From Mycobacterium sp. AZCC_0083 (lineage in GTDB: Bacteria; Actinomycetota; Actinomycetes; Mycobacteriales; Mycobacteriaceae): a stretch of 64,000 nt of DNA. The notes beneath the pieces are model-generated. The model was not told where the DNA came from and did not search any database. It saw nothing but the letters and a program-made list of their open reading frames with translations. Positions 1-7,855 of this stretch are shown here, piece after piece (position 1 is the stretch's first letter; every line of letters begins with the position of its first letter). Position numbers and translations under genes: made by a program. The stretch lies in contig NZ_JACHGP010000020.1 of NCBI RefSeq assembly GCF_014202335.1, positions 62,001 to 126,000 of the forward strand. The letters are read 5' to 3'.

Positions 1-1
1 C

Positions 2-268
2 AGCACCGCGCGCCCCGAACTGTCGCCGGAGACATTGGCCGGCATCGGATGTCCGGTCCTCCTGCTGGCCGGTGACAACGACGAACCGATACGCCAGCAG
101 CAGGGACGGCGGTTCGCCGAACTCAACGCGCAGGCACGGTACGTGGAGATCAAGGGCGCGGCACACGCCGCCCACCAGAAATGCCCGGATGTGGTCAAGA
201 CAGTCATCGGTGACTTCCTGGCTGAAGTCGACCTTGAGAGAGCGGGAAGCCATGGCGCGGTCAACTGA
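2..268 (+). CDS. alpha/beta hydrolase, C-terminal part
   Basis: The frame is already open at the left edge, so only the last 88 residues of this protein are present. They match the end of an alpha/beta-hydrolase fold: a hydrophobic strand (CPVLLLAG) leading to DNDE, where the catalytic acid normally sits, then an AAHAAH segment at the usual place of the catalytic histidine. The nucleophile lies outside the window. The stop overlaps the start of the following TetR gene by 17 bases, suggesting co-transcription. The substrate cannot be inferred. Confidence 0.75.
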   Translation, partial: STARPELSPETLAGIGCPVLLLAGDNDEPIRQQQGRRFAELNAQARYVEIKGAAHAAHQKCPDVVKTVIGDFLAEVDLERAGSHGAVN

Positions 269-941
269 ACTGAAGCCGAAGAAGAATGTCCAGGCGTCAG
301 AGGCGCCCGAACCGACCTGGCAGAAGGACAGTGTCGATCGATCGCTGCGCAACGCCCGCGCGCGTGCCCAGGCACGCAGCGACCGTTTCGTCGCAGCAGC
401 CGTGGAACTTCTCGGTGAGCGCGACGAGAGTGACTTCACCATCCAGGACGTCGTCGACCGCTCCAATATGTCGCAGCGCACGTTCTACACCTTCTTCGAC
501 GGCAAGGACACCCTGCTGCTCGCCGTCTACGAGACGATCCTGCGCACCACCGCCCTGCCGATATTGCGGGAGCGGTGCGAGGGTATTGCCGATCCGGTGT
601 TGCGGCTCAAAGCGCTATTGGAGGCGATATCGGAGATCACGGCGATGCCGCCCCGGCTGGCTCGTGGGCTCAGCGTCTTGCACCTGCGACTGACCGAATC
701 GCGGCCGAACGATCTCACCCGCGCGCTGGAGCCGCTGCACTCCCTGATCGTCGAACTGCTCAAAGATGTCGCCGACGCCGGCCTGCTCCGGGAGGACGTC
801 CCGCTGGCCACCCAAGCCGCGCTGCTGCAGGAACTGCTGCTGGCGACCTCGCACTCGGCGGTGTTGTCCGGCGGACGGTCGACCACCTTCGATGACCTGT
901 GGGCGTTCTGTTCGGCGGCCATCCTCCGCCCCGCGAACTGA
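252..941 (+). CDS. TetR-family transcriptional regulator
   Basis: A 229-residue protein starting at ATG 252 inside the end of the upstream hydrolase gene. Residues about 62-82 form a TetR helix-turn-helix (TIQDVVDRSNMSQRTFYTFF) followed by the typical helix 4; the remainder is a helical, presumably ligand-binding domain with no recognisable specificity. The first 35 residues are charged and probably disordered. It is likely a local repressor responding to a CoA ester or lipid intermediate, which is inference from context. Its stop codon sits inside a perfect hairpin shared with the convergent CoA-transferase gene. Candidate targets are the promoters around 3.0 kb, where a perfect inverted repeat lies. 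Confidence 0.85.
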   Translation: MARSTELKPKKNVQASEAPEPTWQKDSVDRSLRNARARAQARSDRFVAAAVELLGERDESDFTIQDVVDRSNMSQRTFYTFFDGKDTLLLAVYETILRTTALPILRERCEGIADPVLRLKALLEAISEITAMPPRLARGLSVLHLRLTESRPNDLTRALEPLHSLIVELLKDVADAGLLREDVPLATQAALLQELLLATSHSAVLSGGRSTTFDDLWAFCSAAILRPAN

Positions 942-959
942 GAGGAACCGCGCCTCTCA
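939..959. terminator. bidirectional hairpin over two convergent stop codons
   Basis: TGAGAGG, a 7-base loop, then CCTCTCA: a perfect 7-bp stem. The left arm contains the TGA of the TetR gene and the right arm contains the reverse-strand TGA of the CoA-transferase gene. No U-tract follows on either side, which is common for mycobacterial intrinsic terminators. The position between convergent genes supports a shared terminator. Confidence 0.6.
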
Positions 960-2180
960 GGTCACCGCACCACTGATCTTGAGATTGATCAGCTCGTCGT
1001 CGGACTTGCCGAGCGCGCGCAGAATCTCGTCAGTGTGCTCGGCGAACTGCGGAGCCCGACTTATTTGAGCCGGTTTCTGATCGAATTGCACGGGATTGGC
1101 CACCAGTTCGCGGCGGGTGCCCTCGGTGTCGACTACTTCGGCGATCAATCCGTTGGCGCGCAGCGCGGCGTCCTGGCCAACCTCCCACGGATCCTGTGCG
1201 ACGGCCCACTGGCCCTCCATGCCTGCGAAGGCCGTGGCCCATTCGGCGAGGGTCCTCGCGGCCAGTACCTCCTGCACGATCTCTGCCGCCGCCGCGGCAT
1301 TGCCCATCAGTGCCTTGGCGGAGGCGAAACGCTCGTCGCTGATCAGGTCCTCGCGGCCGATATGTCGACAGAACTCCGGCCAGTACCGGCCCGGCTGCAA
1401 CATCGCCAGTACCAGCCATCGGTTGTCGGCGGTCCGGTAATTACCGACCAGGGGATTCGTCCGCGCCGAGTTGCCGGGTGCGCGCCGCGCCGGCGGTCCC
1501 CCCTCCAACAGTGCGAAGCTCACGGACAGTGCGTTCGCCCAGGCCCCGACACCGAGCAGGGAGACATCGATGACCGAGGTCTCGCCGGTTCGTTCCCTGG
1601 CGAAGAGTGCACCTGCGATGCCGCCGGCGATGGTCATCCCGCCCAGTGAGTCGCCGTAGGCGCCGGCCGGCATCACGCACAGGCCGTCGTAGTCCACCGG
1701 CGTAGCCCCCAGCGCGCTGCCGCCGCGCGCCCAGAAGGCGGTGCTGTCGTAGCCGCCCTTCTCGCTGTCGGGTCCGGCGGCACCGAAGCCGGATCCGCGC
1801 ACATAGATGATGTCCGGGTTGATCTTGCGAACGTCCTCGAGTTCGATGCCCAGTCGGCGGCGGGCTCTCGGGAGGAAGTTCGTCAGGAACACGTCACTCT
1901 CGCGGATCAGGTCGTGCAGCACATCGAGTGCCTCGGGCTGCTCCAGAGCCAGGCCGATGCTGCGCTTGCCCCGGTTGGGGTGCTCCATCAACGGAGCGAA
2001 GGATCCGCTGCCGACCGGCATGCCCATCAGCGCGCTGAGGCCACGCTGGGCGTCACCGGTTTCGGCGTGTTCGACCTTGATCACGTCGGCGCCCCAGTCG
2101 GCCAGGACCGCGCCCGCTGCCGGTACGAAGGTGAACTGCGCCACCTCCAGCACCCGGACGCCATCCATCGGTCGAATCAC
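957..2180 (-). CDS. class III CoA-transferase (CaiB/BaiF family)
   Basis: A 407-residue protein of normal length for family III CoA-transferases, which move CoA between acyl-CoA and carboxylic acids through an aspartyl-CoA anhydride. The N-terminus has the family strand pattern (GVRVLEVAQF, then LADWGADVIKVEH). Asp177 in GAYGDSLGG aligns with the catalytic aspartate of formyl-CoA transferase and is followed by the usual Gly/Ala-rich helix. The start at 2180 fits the family N-terminus. It is encoded downstream of the SDR at 2238-2999 on the same strand, so the two may be co-transcribed. In this setting it could activate or recycle a pathway acid as a CoA ester without ATP. Confidence 0.88.
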   Translation of the reverse strand: MIRPMDGVRVLEVAQFTFVPAAGAVLADWGADVIKVEHAETGDAQRGLSALMGMPVGSGSFAPLMEHPNRGKRSIGLALEQPEALDVLHDLIRESDVFLTNFLPRARRRLGIELEDVRKINPDIIYVRGSGFGAAGPDSEKGGYDSTAFWARGGSALGATPVDYDGLCVMPAGAYGDSLGGMTIAGGIAGALFARERTGETSVIDVSLLGVGAWANALSVSFALLEGGPPARRAPGNSARTNPLVGNYRTADNRWLVLAMLQPGRYWPEFCRHIGREDLISDERFASAKALMGNAAAAAEIVQEVLAARTLAEWATAFAGMEGQWAVAQDPWEVGQDAALRANGLIAEVVDTEGTRRELVANPVQFDQKPAQISRAPQFAEHTDEILRALGKSDDELINLKISGAVT

Positions 2181-2237
2181 AGTGTCTCCTTTGCAGTTTC
2201 AGGTCTGGCCCGGCACGAGCTCGTTCGCGTCGGCGGT

Positions 2238-2999
2238 TCAGCTGCTCGACGGGCGGACGTGGACCACGTCCATCATCACGTCGCGAGGCCGGGTGATGAC
2301 GTCGTGCAGCACATCGGCGACAGTGGTCGGCGTGAGGAGTTTGGTACCGCTCATTCGGGTCAGGTAGCCGTCGGCTTCCCATAGCGGCCAAGCCTTTTCG
2401 AGGTCACCCGGGCCGAAGTTCTCGTGGATTCCGGTATCTGCAACCGCGCCGAGAATGACCAGGGTCACGCGGATACCCTCGCGCCGCAGTTCCTTGCCCA
2501 TGGCCTTGGTGAAACCGTTGAGGCCACTCTTGGTGGCGGCGTAGAGGGTCATCATCGGCATGTCGTCGAGGGTGATCTCGGAGGAGATGTTCATGATGTC
2601 GCCGCCACCTGCTGCGCGCAGCAGCGGAATCGCCGAGCGTGTGGTGTAGATGGGCGCCACGATGTTGGTGTTGACCGTGACGGCGATGTCCTCGTCGCTG
2701 GCCTCTTCGATCAGCCGGATCCGGCTGGCGCCTGCGGAGTTGATCAGAACGTCGATGTGCCCGAACTGCGCCGCGATCTGATCGAACGCGGCGTGCACAT
2801 CGTGGCTGCTGGTGACGTCGGTGACGATCGGCACCGCGCTGGGCCCGATGATCTCGACGACCTCGTCGAGCAGCAATTTCCGGCGGGCCAGCAGCACCAC
2901 CGTTGCGCCATCCCGCGCGAGGCGAATCGCGGTGGCCCGGCCGACGCCCATCGATGCGCCGGAGACCACCGCGACCTGGCCCTCCATGCCTTTCGACAT
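2238..2999 (-). CDS. short-chain dehydrogenase/reductase
   Basis: A 253-residue classical SDR. It has the Rossmann glycine motif GASMGVG near the N-terminus, NSAG in strand 4, a catalytic serine in the NISSE segment and the active-site pair YAATK. The ATG at 2999 is preferred over upstream in-frame starts because it follows a GAGGGG ribosome-binding site and gives a normal SDR N-terminus. It probably interconverts a hydroxyl and a ketone on a pathway intermediate with NAD(P)(H). It is divergent from the aldolase-led operon starting at 3172, and the 172-base gap between them contains a perfect inverted repeat. Confidence 0.87.
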   Translation of the reverse strand: MSKGMEGQVAVVSGASMGVGRATAIRLARDGATVVLLARRKLLLDEVVEIIGPSAVPIVTDVTSSHDVHAAFDQIAAQFGHIDVLINSAGASRIRLIEEASDEDIAVTVNTNIVAPIYTTRSAIPLLRAAGGGDIMNISSEITLDDMPMMTLYAATKSGLNGFTKAMGKELRREGIRVTLVILGAVADTGIHENFGPGDLEKAWPLWEADGYLTRMSGTKLLTPTTVADVLHDVITRPRDVMMDVVHVRPSSS

Positions 3000-3049
3000 C
3001 ACACCCCTCACGTTCCAGTCTGCGGACCTAACAAATATGCGGATCATGA

Positions 3050-3064
3050 TGCATTCGCAATGCA
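3050..3064. promoter_or_regulatory. inverted repeat in divergent promoter region
   Basis: TGCATT-CGC-AATGCA is a perfect 15-bp palindrome between the divergent SDR (start 2999) and aldolase-like (start 3172) genes. It is a good candidate operator; the TetR protein at 252-941 is the nearest regulator, but no binding can be shown from sequence. The same two arms with a 6-base spacer occur at 31934-31951. Confidence 0.45.
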
Positions 3065-3171
3065 CCTGTTCCTTGCATCAGACGCAGATAACGTTCTACC
3101 ATGACGCGCACGTGATAGTCATCACTTGGCCCGAGATACTCGCGTCGGCAAAAGTTCAAAAGGAGTCGGTT

Positions 3172-4170
3172 GTGGTCACAGGTGTCACCGGTAAGGAGGC
3201 GAAGGATTGGGCGTCGGAACACCTGCGGGGCAACTGCAGCTCGCTGTACACCCCGTTCTGCGGTCTCGACGGCGATGACATCGACTTCGAGGCGTTGCGC
3301 ACGTTGGTGCGGCACTGCCTTGTTGATCTGGATCAGGACGGCATCTGGCTGACGGGTGGTATCGCCGAATTCTGGTCGCTGACCACCGACGAACTCAAAG
3401 AGGTGGCCCGCGTCAGCATCGAGGAGGCCCGACGGGTCAAACCCGATGCGCTGGTTCAGGTGATGTCGAGCACCGACACCGCCAAGCAGGCCGTCGAGCT
3501 GACACTGAACGCCCAAGAGTTGGGCGCCGACATTTGCTACATCCTGACGCCCTACTTCGAGTGCTCGGGGAAGCCCGGGGTGCTGGAGTACCTGCGCTAC
3601 GTGGCTGACCGCACCGACATGCCGCTGGGCTTCTTCAACTCCCACTCGACGGGTCTGGTGCTGACCCCCGAGGAATGCGTCGAGCTCTACCGCGAGATCC
3701 CCGCCTTGTGCGGGTTGAAGAACGGGCTGCTCGACGCGCAGCACAGCCTGGCAGTGCATCGGCTGGCCCCGGACATGGTGCTGTGGGAGGCGGCCGATGA
3801 GGCCGGGATCCGGTTGGGGATACCGCACCCGGGAGCTCTCGGCTCGGCGCTCTACCTCTACGAGAAGCCGGGAGCGCCGCTGTTCAGGGAATGGCGAGAA
3901 CTGTTGGTGCAGGGTGATTTCGAGCGCGCTGACGCCTTCGCCGCCGAGACCGGTCTGACTGCCATGCGGGAGGCAAGCCGACGCTATCAGTCTCATCCGG
4001 CCCGCCCGGGCATGTTCACGCACTGGGGAGCCGGGTTCAAGTTCGGTGCGTCGTTGCTCGGTCTCCCGATCGGTGACCACCCTGCGCGGCCGCCGCAGAC
4101 TGCGTTCCCCGAGGACTTGCGGCCGCCGATCCGTCAGGCGTACGTCGCCTCCGGGTTCATCGAGTCCTGA
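3172..4170 (+). CDS. DHDPS/NAL-family aldolase-like protein
   Basis: A 332-residue protein of the dihydrodipicolinate synthase / N-acetylneuraminate lyase family (TIM-barrel class I aldolases). GTG 3172 is chosen because AAGGAG lies 7 bases upstream. Lys183 in GLKNG matches the Schiff-base lysine. The usual active-site tyrosine of the YN motif is replaced by Phe155 (GFFNSHSTG), so proton shuttling must differ from true DHDPS. Relatives in aromatic degradation act as hydratase-aldolases that release pyruvate or a similar unit. It heads a closely spaced operon with acyl-CoA dehydrogenases and a crotonase, so a retro-aldol or hydratase role in catabolism is more likely than lysine synthesis. Confidence 0.85.
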   Translation: MVTGVTGKEAKDWASEHLRGNCSSLYTPFCGLDGDDIDFEALRTLVRHCLVDLDQDGIWLTGGIAEFWSLTTDELKEVARVSIEEARRVKPDALVQVMSSTDTAKQAVELTLNAQELGADICYILTPYFECSGKPGVLEYLRYVADRTDMPLGFFNSHSTGLVLTPEECVELYREIPALCGLKNGLLDAQHSLAVHRLAPDMVLWEAADEAGIRLGIPHPGALGSALYLYEKPGAPLFREWRELLVQGDFERADAFAAETGLTAMREASRRYQSHPARPGMFTHWGAGFKFGASLLGLPIGDHPARPPQTAFPEDLRPPIRQAYVASGFIES

Positions 4171-4184
4171 GAACGGGGATTGTC

Positions 4185-5303
4185 GTGGAAGTGCGCGAGT
4201 TTCGTGCCGGAGTGCGGGCGTGGATCGACGAGGTCGGAGAGTCACTGGTCCCCGAGATCGAGGATCAGAGTGTCGAGGCTCAGCTGAACCACCAGCGTCG
4301 CGTGCAGCGGTTGCTGTTCGACGCGGGGTGGATGCGCTGGGGATGGCCCGCGCAGATCGGTGGTTTGGGGGGTTCGCCGATCTTGCGCGCCGTACTCGGT
4401 GAGGAGCTCACCAGCCGAGCATTGGTGCACACCACGTCCTGGTCGATGCACGAAGTACTCGGGCCGGCGGTGGCCGAGTTCGGACGCCAAGACATCGTCG
4501 AGGACATCTTCCCTCGGCTGTTGCGCGGTGAGGAGTTCTGGTGTCAGGGCTTCTCCGAGCCAGAGGCAGGCAGCGATCTGGGATCGATGCGGACGACGGC
4601 CCGCCCGCACCGCGACGGCTGGGTGATCAACGGCGAAAAACTGTGGACCAGCTGGGCACACCACGCCACCCGGTGCATCGTGCTGGCCCGCACCGGTGGC
4701 CCCGGGTCGCGGGGTATCAGTGCCCTTCTGGTCGACATGGATACCCCGGGGGTGACGGCGAGCCCACTGGAGACGATGGCCGGCGTCGATGAATTTTGCT
4801 CCACGTCATTCGTCGACGTCGAGGTTCCCGCGGAGCGGCTGCTCGGTGAACTCGACGCCGGGTGGCGCGTCGCCCAGTTCATCCTGTCGTGTGAACGCGG
4901 CCCGATCTTCTGGCAGCGCGGAGCCTGGCTGGCGCATCATCTCGGCCTCCTCCTGGACGCCGCAGGCGACGGACGGTCTCCGTCGGCGCTGGGCGAGGCC
5001 TATCAGCTGTTGTGGGCCTTCCGCGCCACTTCGAAGTCAACTCAGGACCGCATCGCGACCGGTGCTCTGCCCGGTCCGGAGGCGTCGGTCGACAAGATCA
5101 TGATCGCCGCCGCCGACCAGGCCGTGTTCGATACCGCACGCGAGTTGTTGCGCGGCGACATCGAAACCGATGACACCGCCCGCAGCCGGGCGTGGCGCCG
5201 CGAGTGGGCGTACTCGCGGGCCGCCACCATCTACGGGGGCACTAGTGAAATTCAGAAGGACATCGTGGCGTCGCGGCTGCTCGGACTGCCGAGAAGCGCG
5301 TGA
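4185..5303 (+). CDS. acyl-CoA dehydrogenase (pair 1, larger subunit)
   Basis: A 372-residue acyl-CoA dehydrogenase (FadE type), a flavoprotein that introduces an alpha-beta double bond into acyl-CoA. Family features include CQGFSEPEAGSDLGS with the following strand (flavin contact region), WVINGEKLWTS, and the C-terminal YGGTSEIQKD motif that lines the FAD site. The start is GTG 4185. The stop overlaps the GTG of the next, shorter dehydrogenase by four bases. In mycobacterial steroid catabolism, adjacent FadE genes of unequal length form alpha2beta2 heterotetramers acting on bulky CoA esters. The same arrangement here suggests a heteromer for a branched or cyclic acyl-CoA. Confidence 0.9.
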   Translation: MEVREFRAGVRAWIDEVGESLVPEIEDQSVEAQLNHQRRVQRLLFDAGWMRWGWPAQIGGLGGSPILRAVLGEELTSRALVHTTSWSMHEVLGPAVAEFGRQDIVEDIFPRLLRGEEFWCQGFSEPEAGSDLGSMRTTARPHRDGWVINGEKLWTSWAHHATRCIVLARTGGPGSRGISALLVDMDTPGVTASPLETMAGVDEFCSTSFVDVEVPAERLLGELDAGWRVAQFILSCERGPIFWQRGAWLAHHLGLLLDAAGDGRSPSALGEAYQLLWAFRATSKSTQDRIATGALPGPEASVDKIMIAAADQAVFDTARELLRGDIETDDTARSRAWRREWAYSRAATIYGGTSEIQKDIVASRLLGLPRSA

Positions 5304-6295
5304 GGCAGACCCAGACCATCGACGCGGCGGAGCGCGCCCTGATGGCCGTGACGCTCCGTGGCCTGGCCGAAGAGCTCGACGGGACCGAACTGGTGGCGGC
5401 ACTCGATGCGTTCGGGTTCGCCGACCTGCTCGCCGAGGCACCTCGCGACGCGGTGCCTGCGCTGTTCACGGCGCTCGGTCGTGCCGGGTCGATGTCGACG
5501 TCGCTGCAGGACGTTCTGCTGGCGCCGCTGGCCGAATACCTGCCGGTGCCAACGACGGAATGCAACGTCGTGCTGCCCGGCATCGGCGCCGACTTGGTTG
5601 GCGAAACCGACGGCGAGGGCCTGGTTCTCCGCGGCCTGGTCATCGGTGCGCGCCCCGCCCCGACGTTTCTCGCGCCGGTTGCCATCCGCGGTGAGCTGGC
5701 CTGGGTTGGCTTGCAAGGGTCCTCGGGGATCTCCACGCGCCGAGTCGAGGGTCTCGATCCGGGTTTGGCGATGACCGAGGTCACCGGCGTCGACGTAGCG
5801 GCCGACCTCGTCGTGGCGGGGCAGCGCGCGGTCGCGGCCTGGGATGCGGTCGCGACGGCGGGCCGGCTGGCACTGGGATACCAGATCCTCGGGGCGGTCG
5901 GTCAGATGATCGAGCTCGCCGTCGACCATGCCCGCAGCCGGGTGCAGTTCGGTAGGCCCATCGGGTCGTTTCAAGCGGTAAGGAATCGCCTTGCCGATGC
6001 GCACGTCGCCCGCGAGGGCGCCGCCGCGGCCCTCGCGTCGGCGTGGGACGCCGACGACGCCTACTTGGCGGGCCTGCTGGCCAAATCGTTGGCTGGGCGG
6101 GCGGCGCGGATCGCCGCCACCCACTGTCAGCAGGTGCTCGCCGGCATCGGCTTCACCGCCGAGCACCCCTTCCACCGCTTCCTGGCCCGCGCCCTGGTGT
6201 TGGATTCGGTGCTGGGCTCGGCCACCGAATTGCCCGAAGTGATTGGGGCTCGCCTGATCTCGGCCGGGACGATCCCCCGGCTGGTCGACCTGTGA
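5300..6295 (+). CDS. acyl-CoA dehydrogenase (pair 1, smaller subunit)
   Basis: A 331-residue acyl-CoA dehydrogenase-like protein. It is shorter than the usual 380 residues and lacks the YGG-SE C-terminal FAD motif of its neighbour, but keeps the helical core (RSRVQFGRPIGSFQAVRNRL) and an HCQQVLAGIGFTAEHP segment typical of the partner subunit. It starts at GTG 5300 within the stop of the preceding dehydrogenase, so translation is probably coupled and the two proteins probably assemble together. Alone it may not bind FAD productively. It overlaps the following crotonase start (GTG 6292) by four bases. Confidence 0.87.
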   Translation: MRQTQTIDAAERALMAVTLRGLAEELDGTELVAALDAFGFADLLAEAPRDAVPALFTALGRAGSMSTSLQDVLLAPLAEYLPVPTTECNVVLPGIGADLVGETDGEGLVLRGLVIGARPAPTFLAPVAIRGELAWVGLQGSSGISTRRVEGLDPGLAMTEVTGVDVAADLVVAGQRAVAAWDAVATAGRLALGYQILGAVGQMIELAVDHARSRVQFGRPIGSFQAVRNRLADAHVAREGAAAALASAWDADDAYLAGLLAKSLAGRAARIAATHCQQVLAGIGFTAEHPFHRFLARALVLDSVLGSATELPEVIGARLISAGTIPRLVDL

Positions 6296-7104
6296 GCACC
6301 AGCGAACCGTTCCGCCTCCTCGGCCGCCCGGCAGTCGTCGTCGACCGAGACGGACCCGTGGCGTGCGTAACGCTGGCACGGCCAGAGAAGGCCAACGCGA
6401 TGGACGCCGAGATCACCGATGCCCTGCTCGAAGTGGTCATCGACTTGCGCGACGATCCCGGCGTGCGGGCCATGGTGCTCACCGGCGAGGGCGGCGCGTT
6501 CAGTGCAGGCGGCGATTTCGGCACCATCCGCGCGATGCGCGAGGACCGCCACCTCCGCGGCGCGGTGCTGGACGCCCACCAGGACTTGTTCTGGGTCATG
6601 AGGCGCCTGCCGTTCCCCACCGTCGCCGCCGTCAACGGCGCCGCGGTAGGCGCAGGCGTCACCGTGGCGCTGTTGTGCGATCTCGTCGTGATGGCCGAGG
6701 ACACCTTCCTGTCCGACCCGCGGGTCTCCCTTGGACTCCTCGACGGTGCAGGCGGGTTGGTGCTCTGGCCGCTGCTGACCAGCCTGTCCGCCGCCAAGGA
6801 ACATCTGCTGCTCGGCGACCGGGTCAGTGGCACCGAAGCCCATCGACTGGGGTTGGCGAACCGCGCGGTACCCGCCTGCGATGTGTTGGAGGAGGCCCTG
6901 AGTCTGGCCGATCGTCTGGCGGCCCTTCCGGCACAGGCGGTTCGGGAGGTGCGCCAACTGCTGAACTCGCACATCGATCGGGCCGCCGCGATCCTGCCGG
7001 ACTGTGCGCGCGCCGAAAGCGCGTGCTTCGACACCGAGGAGCACCGCGTACTACTGGAGCGCCTGAGTGCGCGGGTGGCAGCCAAGACCGCGGGGACCAC
7101 CTAG
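6292..7104 (+). CDS. crotonase-superfamily protein (enoyl-CoA hydratase-like)
   Basis: A 270-residue crotonase-fold protein beginning at GTG 6292, overlapping the upstream stop. The oxyanion-hole region (GAFSAGGDF) and the VNGAAVGAG loop are present. The two glutamates that add water in classical enoyl-CoA hydratase are not: the position equivalent to rat Glu144 is Thr (GAGVTVALLCD) and that of Glu164 is Arg (SDPRVSLG). It therefore probably performs another crotonase reaction such as isomerisation, hydrolysis or C-C cleavage of a CoA ester, or hydration by a different mechanism. It is part of the tightly overlapping operon running from 3172 to 11144. Confidence 0.85.
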   Translation: MSTSEPFRLLGRPAVVVDRDGPVACVTLARPEKANAMDAEITDALLEVVIDLRDDPGVRAMVLTGEGGAFSAGGDFGTIRAMREDRHLRGAVLDAHQDLFWVMRRLPFPTVAAVNGAAVGAGVTVALLCDLVVMAEDTFLSDPRVSLGLLDGAGGLVLWPLLTSLSAAKEHLLLGDRVSGTEAHRLGLANRAVPACDVLEEALSLADRLAALPAQAVREVRQLLNSHIDRAAAILPDCARAESACFDTEEHRVLLERLSARVAAKTAGTT

Positions 7105-7853
7105 TGGACGCCAGCACCCGGGTCGCGCTCGTCACGGGCGGAACCCGGGGGATCGGTCGCGCCGTCACCGATCGGTTGACACGGTCCGGTGTCGCGGTCG
7201 CCGCGGTGTACGCCCGGGATGTCGCCGCCGCGGACGCGGTCCGCGATGACGCTGCGCGGTCTGGAGCGACCGTGACGCTGCACCAGGCCGACGTCGGGCA
7301 GCCGGCGGCCTGCCAGACGCTGGTCGCCGAGGTTCTCGAGCAGCATGGGCGGCTGGACTATCTGATCAACAACGCCGGGATGGTCATCGAGCAACGCCTC
7401 GGCGCCATCAGTGCCGAGGACTGGCACCGGCAGCTCGCGGTGAACCTGTCGTCAGCGTTCTTCCTCAGTCAGGCAGCGCTGGCCCACATGACTCAGCAGC
7501 GGTTCGGGCGCGTCGTCAACATCGGCTCGGTCACAGCGCTGATGGGCAGCCCCGTCCAGGTCGCCTACGGAGCGGCCAAGGGCGGGATCGTCGGGCTCAC
7601 CCGCTCCAGCGCTCGCGCCGTCGCCAGAAAGGGCATCACCGTGAACTGCGTAATCCCAGGCAGTTTCGATACCGATCTGTCGGCCGAGCTGGTGTACACC
7701 GACCGGGATGCGGTGACGTCGATGATCCCGGTCGGGCGCTGGGGTCGACCCGAGGAGCTGGCGCACGCCGTCGCGTTCCTGCTCGACGACCTTGCCGCTT
7801 ACGTCACCGGCGCGGTCGTGACCGTCGACGGCGGAATGAGCATGGGCGGTTGA
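7104..7853 (+). CDS. short-chain dehydrogenase/reductase (FabG-like)
   Basis: A 249-residue classical SDR from GTG 7104, which shares one base with the previous TAG. Motifs: GGTRGIGRAV for the cofactor, NNAGM, NIGSV with the catalytic serine, YGAAKGG with Tyr-Lys, and a C-terminal VTGAVVTVDGGMSMGG typical of FabG-like 3-oxoacyl reductases. In a catabolic operon it most likely oxidises a 3-hydroxyacyl-CoA to the 3-keto ester after hydration. Cofactor preference is not clear. It overlaps or abuts both neighbours, so translation is probably coupled along the operon. Confidence 0.88.
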   Translation: MDASTRVALVTGGTRGIGRAVTDRLTRSGVAVAAVYARDVAAADAVRDDAARSGATVTLHQADVGQPAACQTLVAEVLEQHGRLDYLINNAGMVIEQRLGAISAEDWHRQLAVNLSSAFFLSQAALAHMTQQRFGRVVNIGSVTALMGSPVQVAYGAAKGGIVGLTRSSARAVARKGITVNCVIPGSFDTDLSAELVYTDRDAVTSMIPVGRWGRPEELAHAVAFLLDDLAAYVTGAVVTVDGGMSMGG

Positions 7854-7855
7854 GG

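Noticed and set aside
3028..4245. Long open frame (405 codons) on the minus strand opposite the DHDPS-like gene
   Set aside because: It is antisense to a gene with clear family motifs, is Arg/Gly/Gln-rich as expected for antisense of GC-rich DNA, and has no recognisable motif.
5252..7100. Long minus-strand frames opposite the dehydrogenase and crotonase genes
   Set aside because: Shadows of genes with strong homology; composition is low-complexity and no ribosome-binding site fits.
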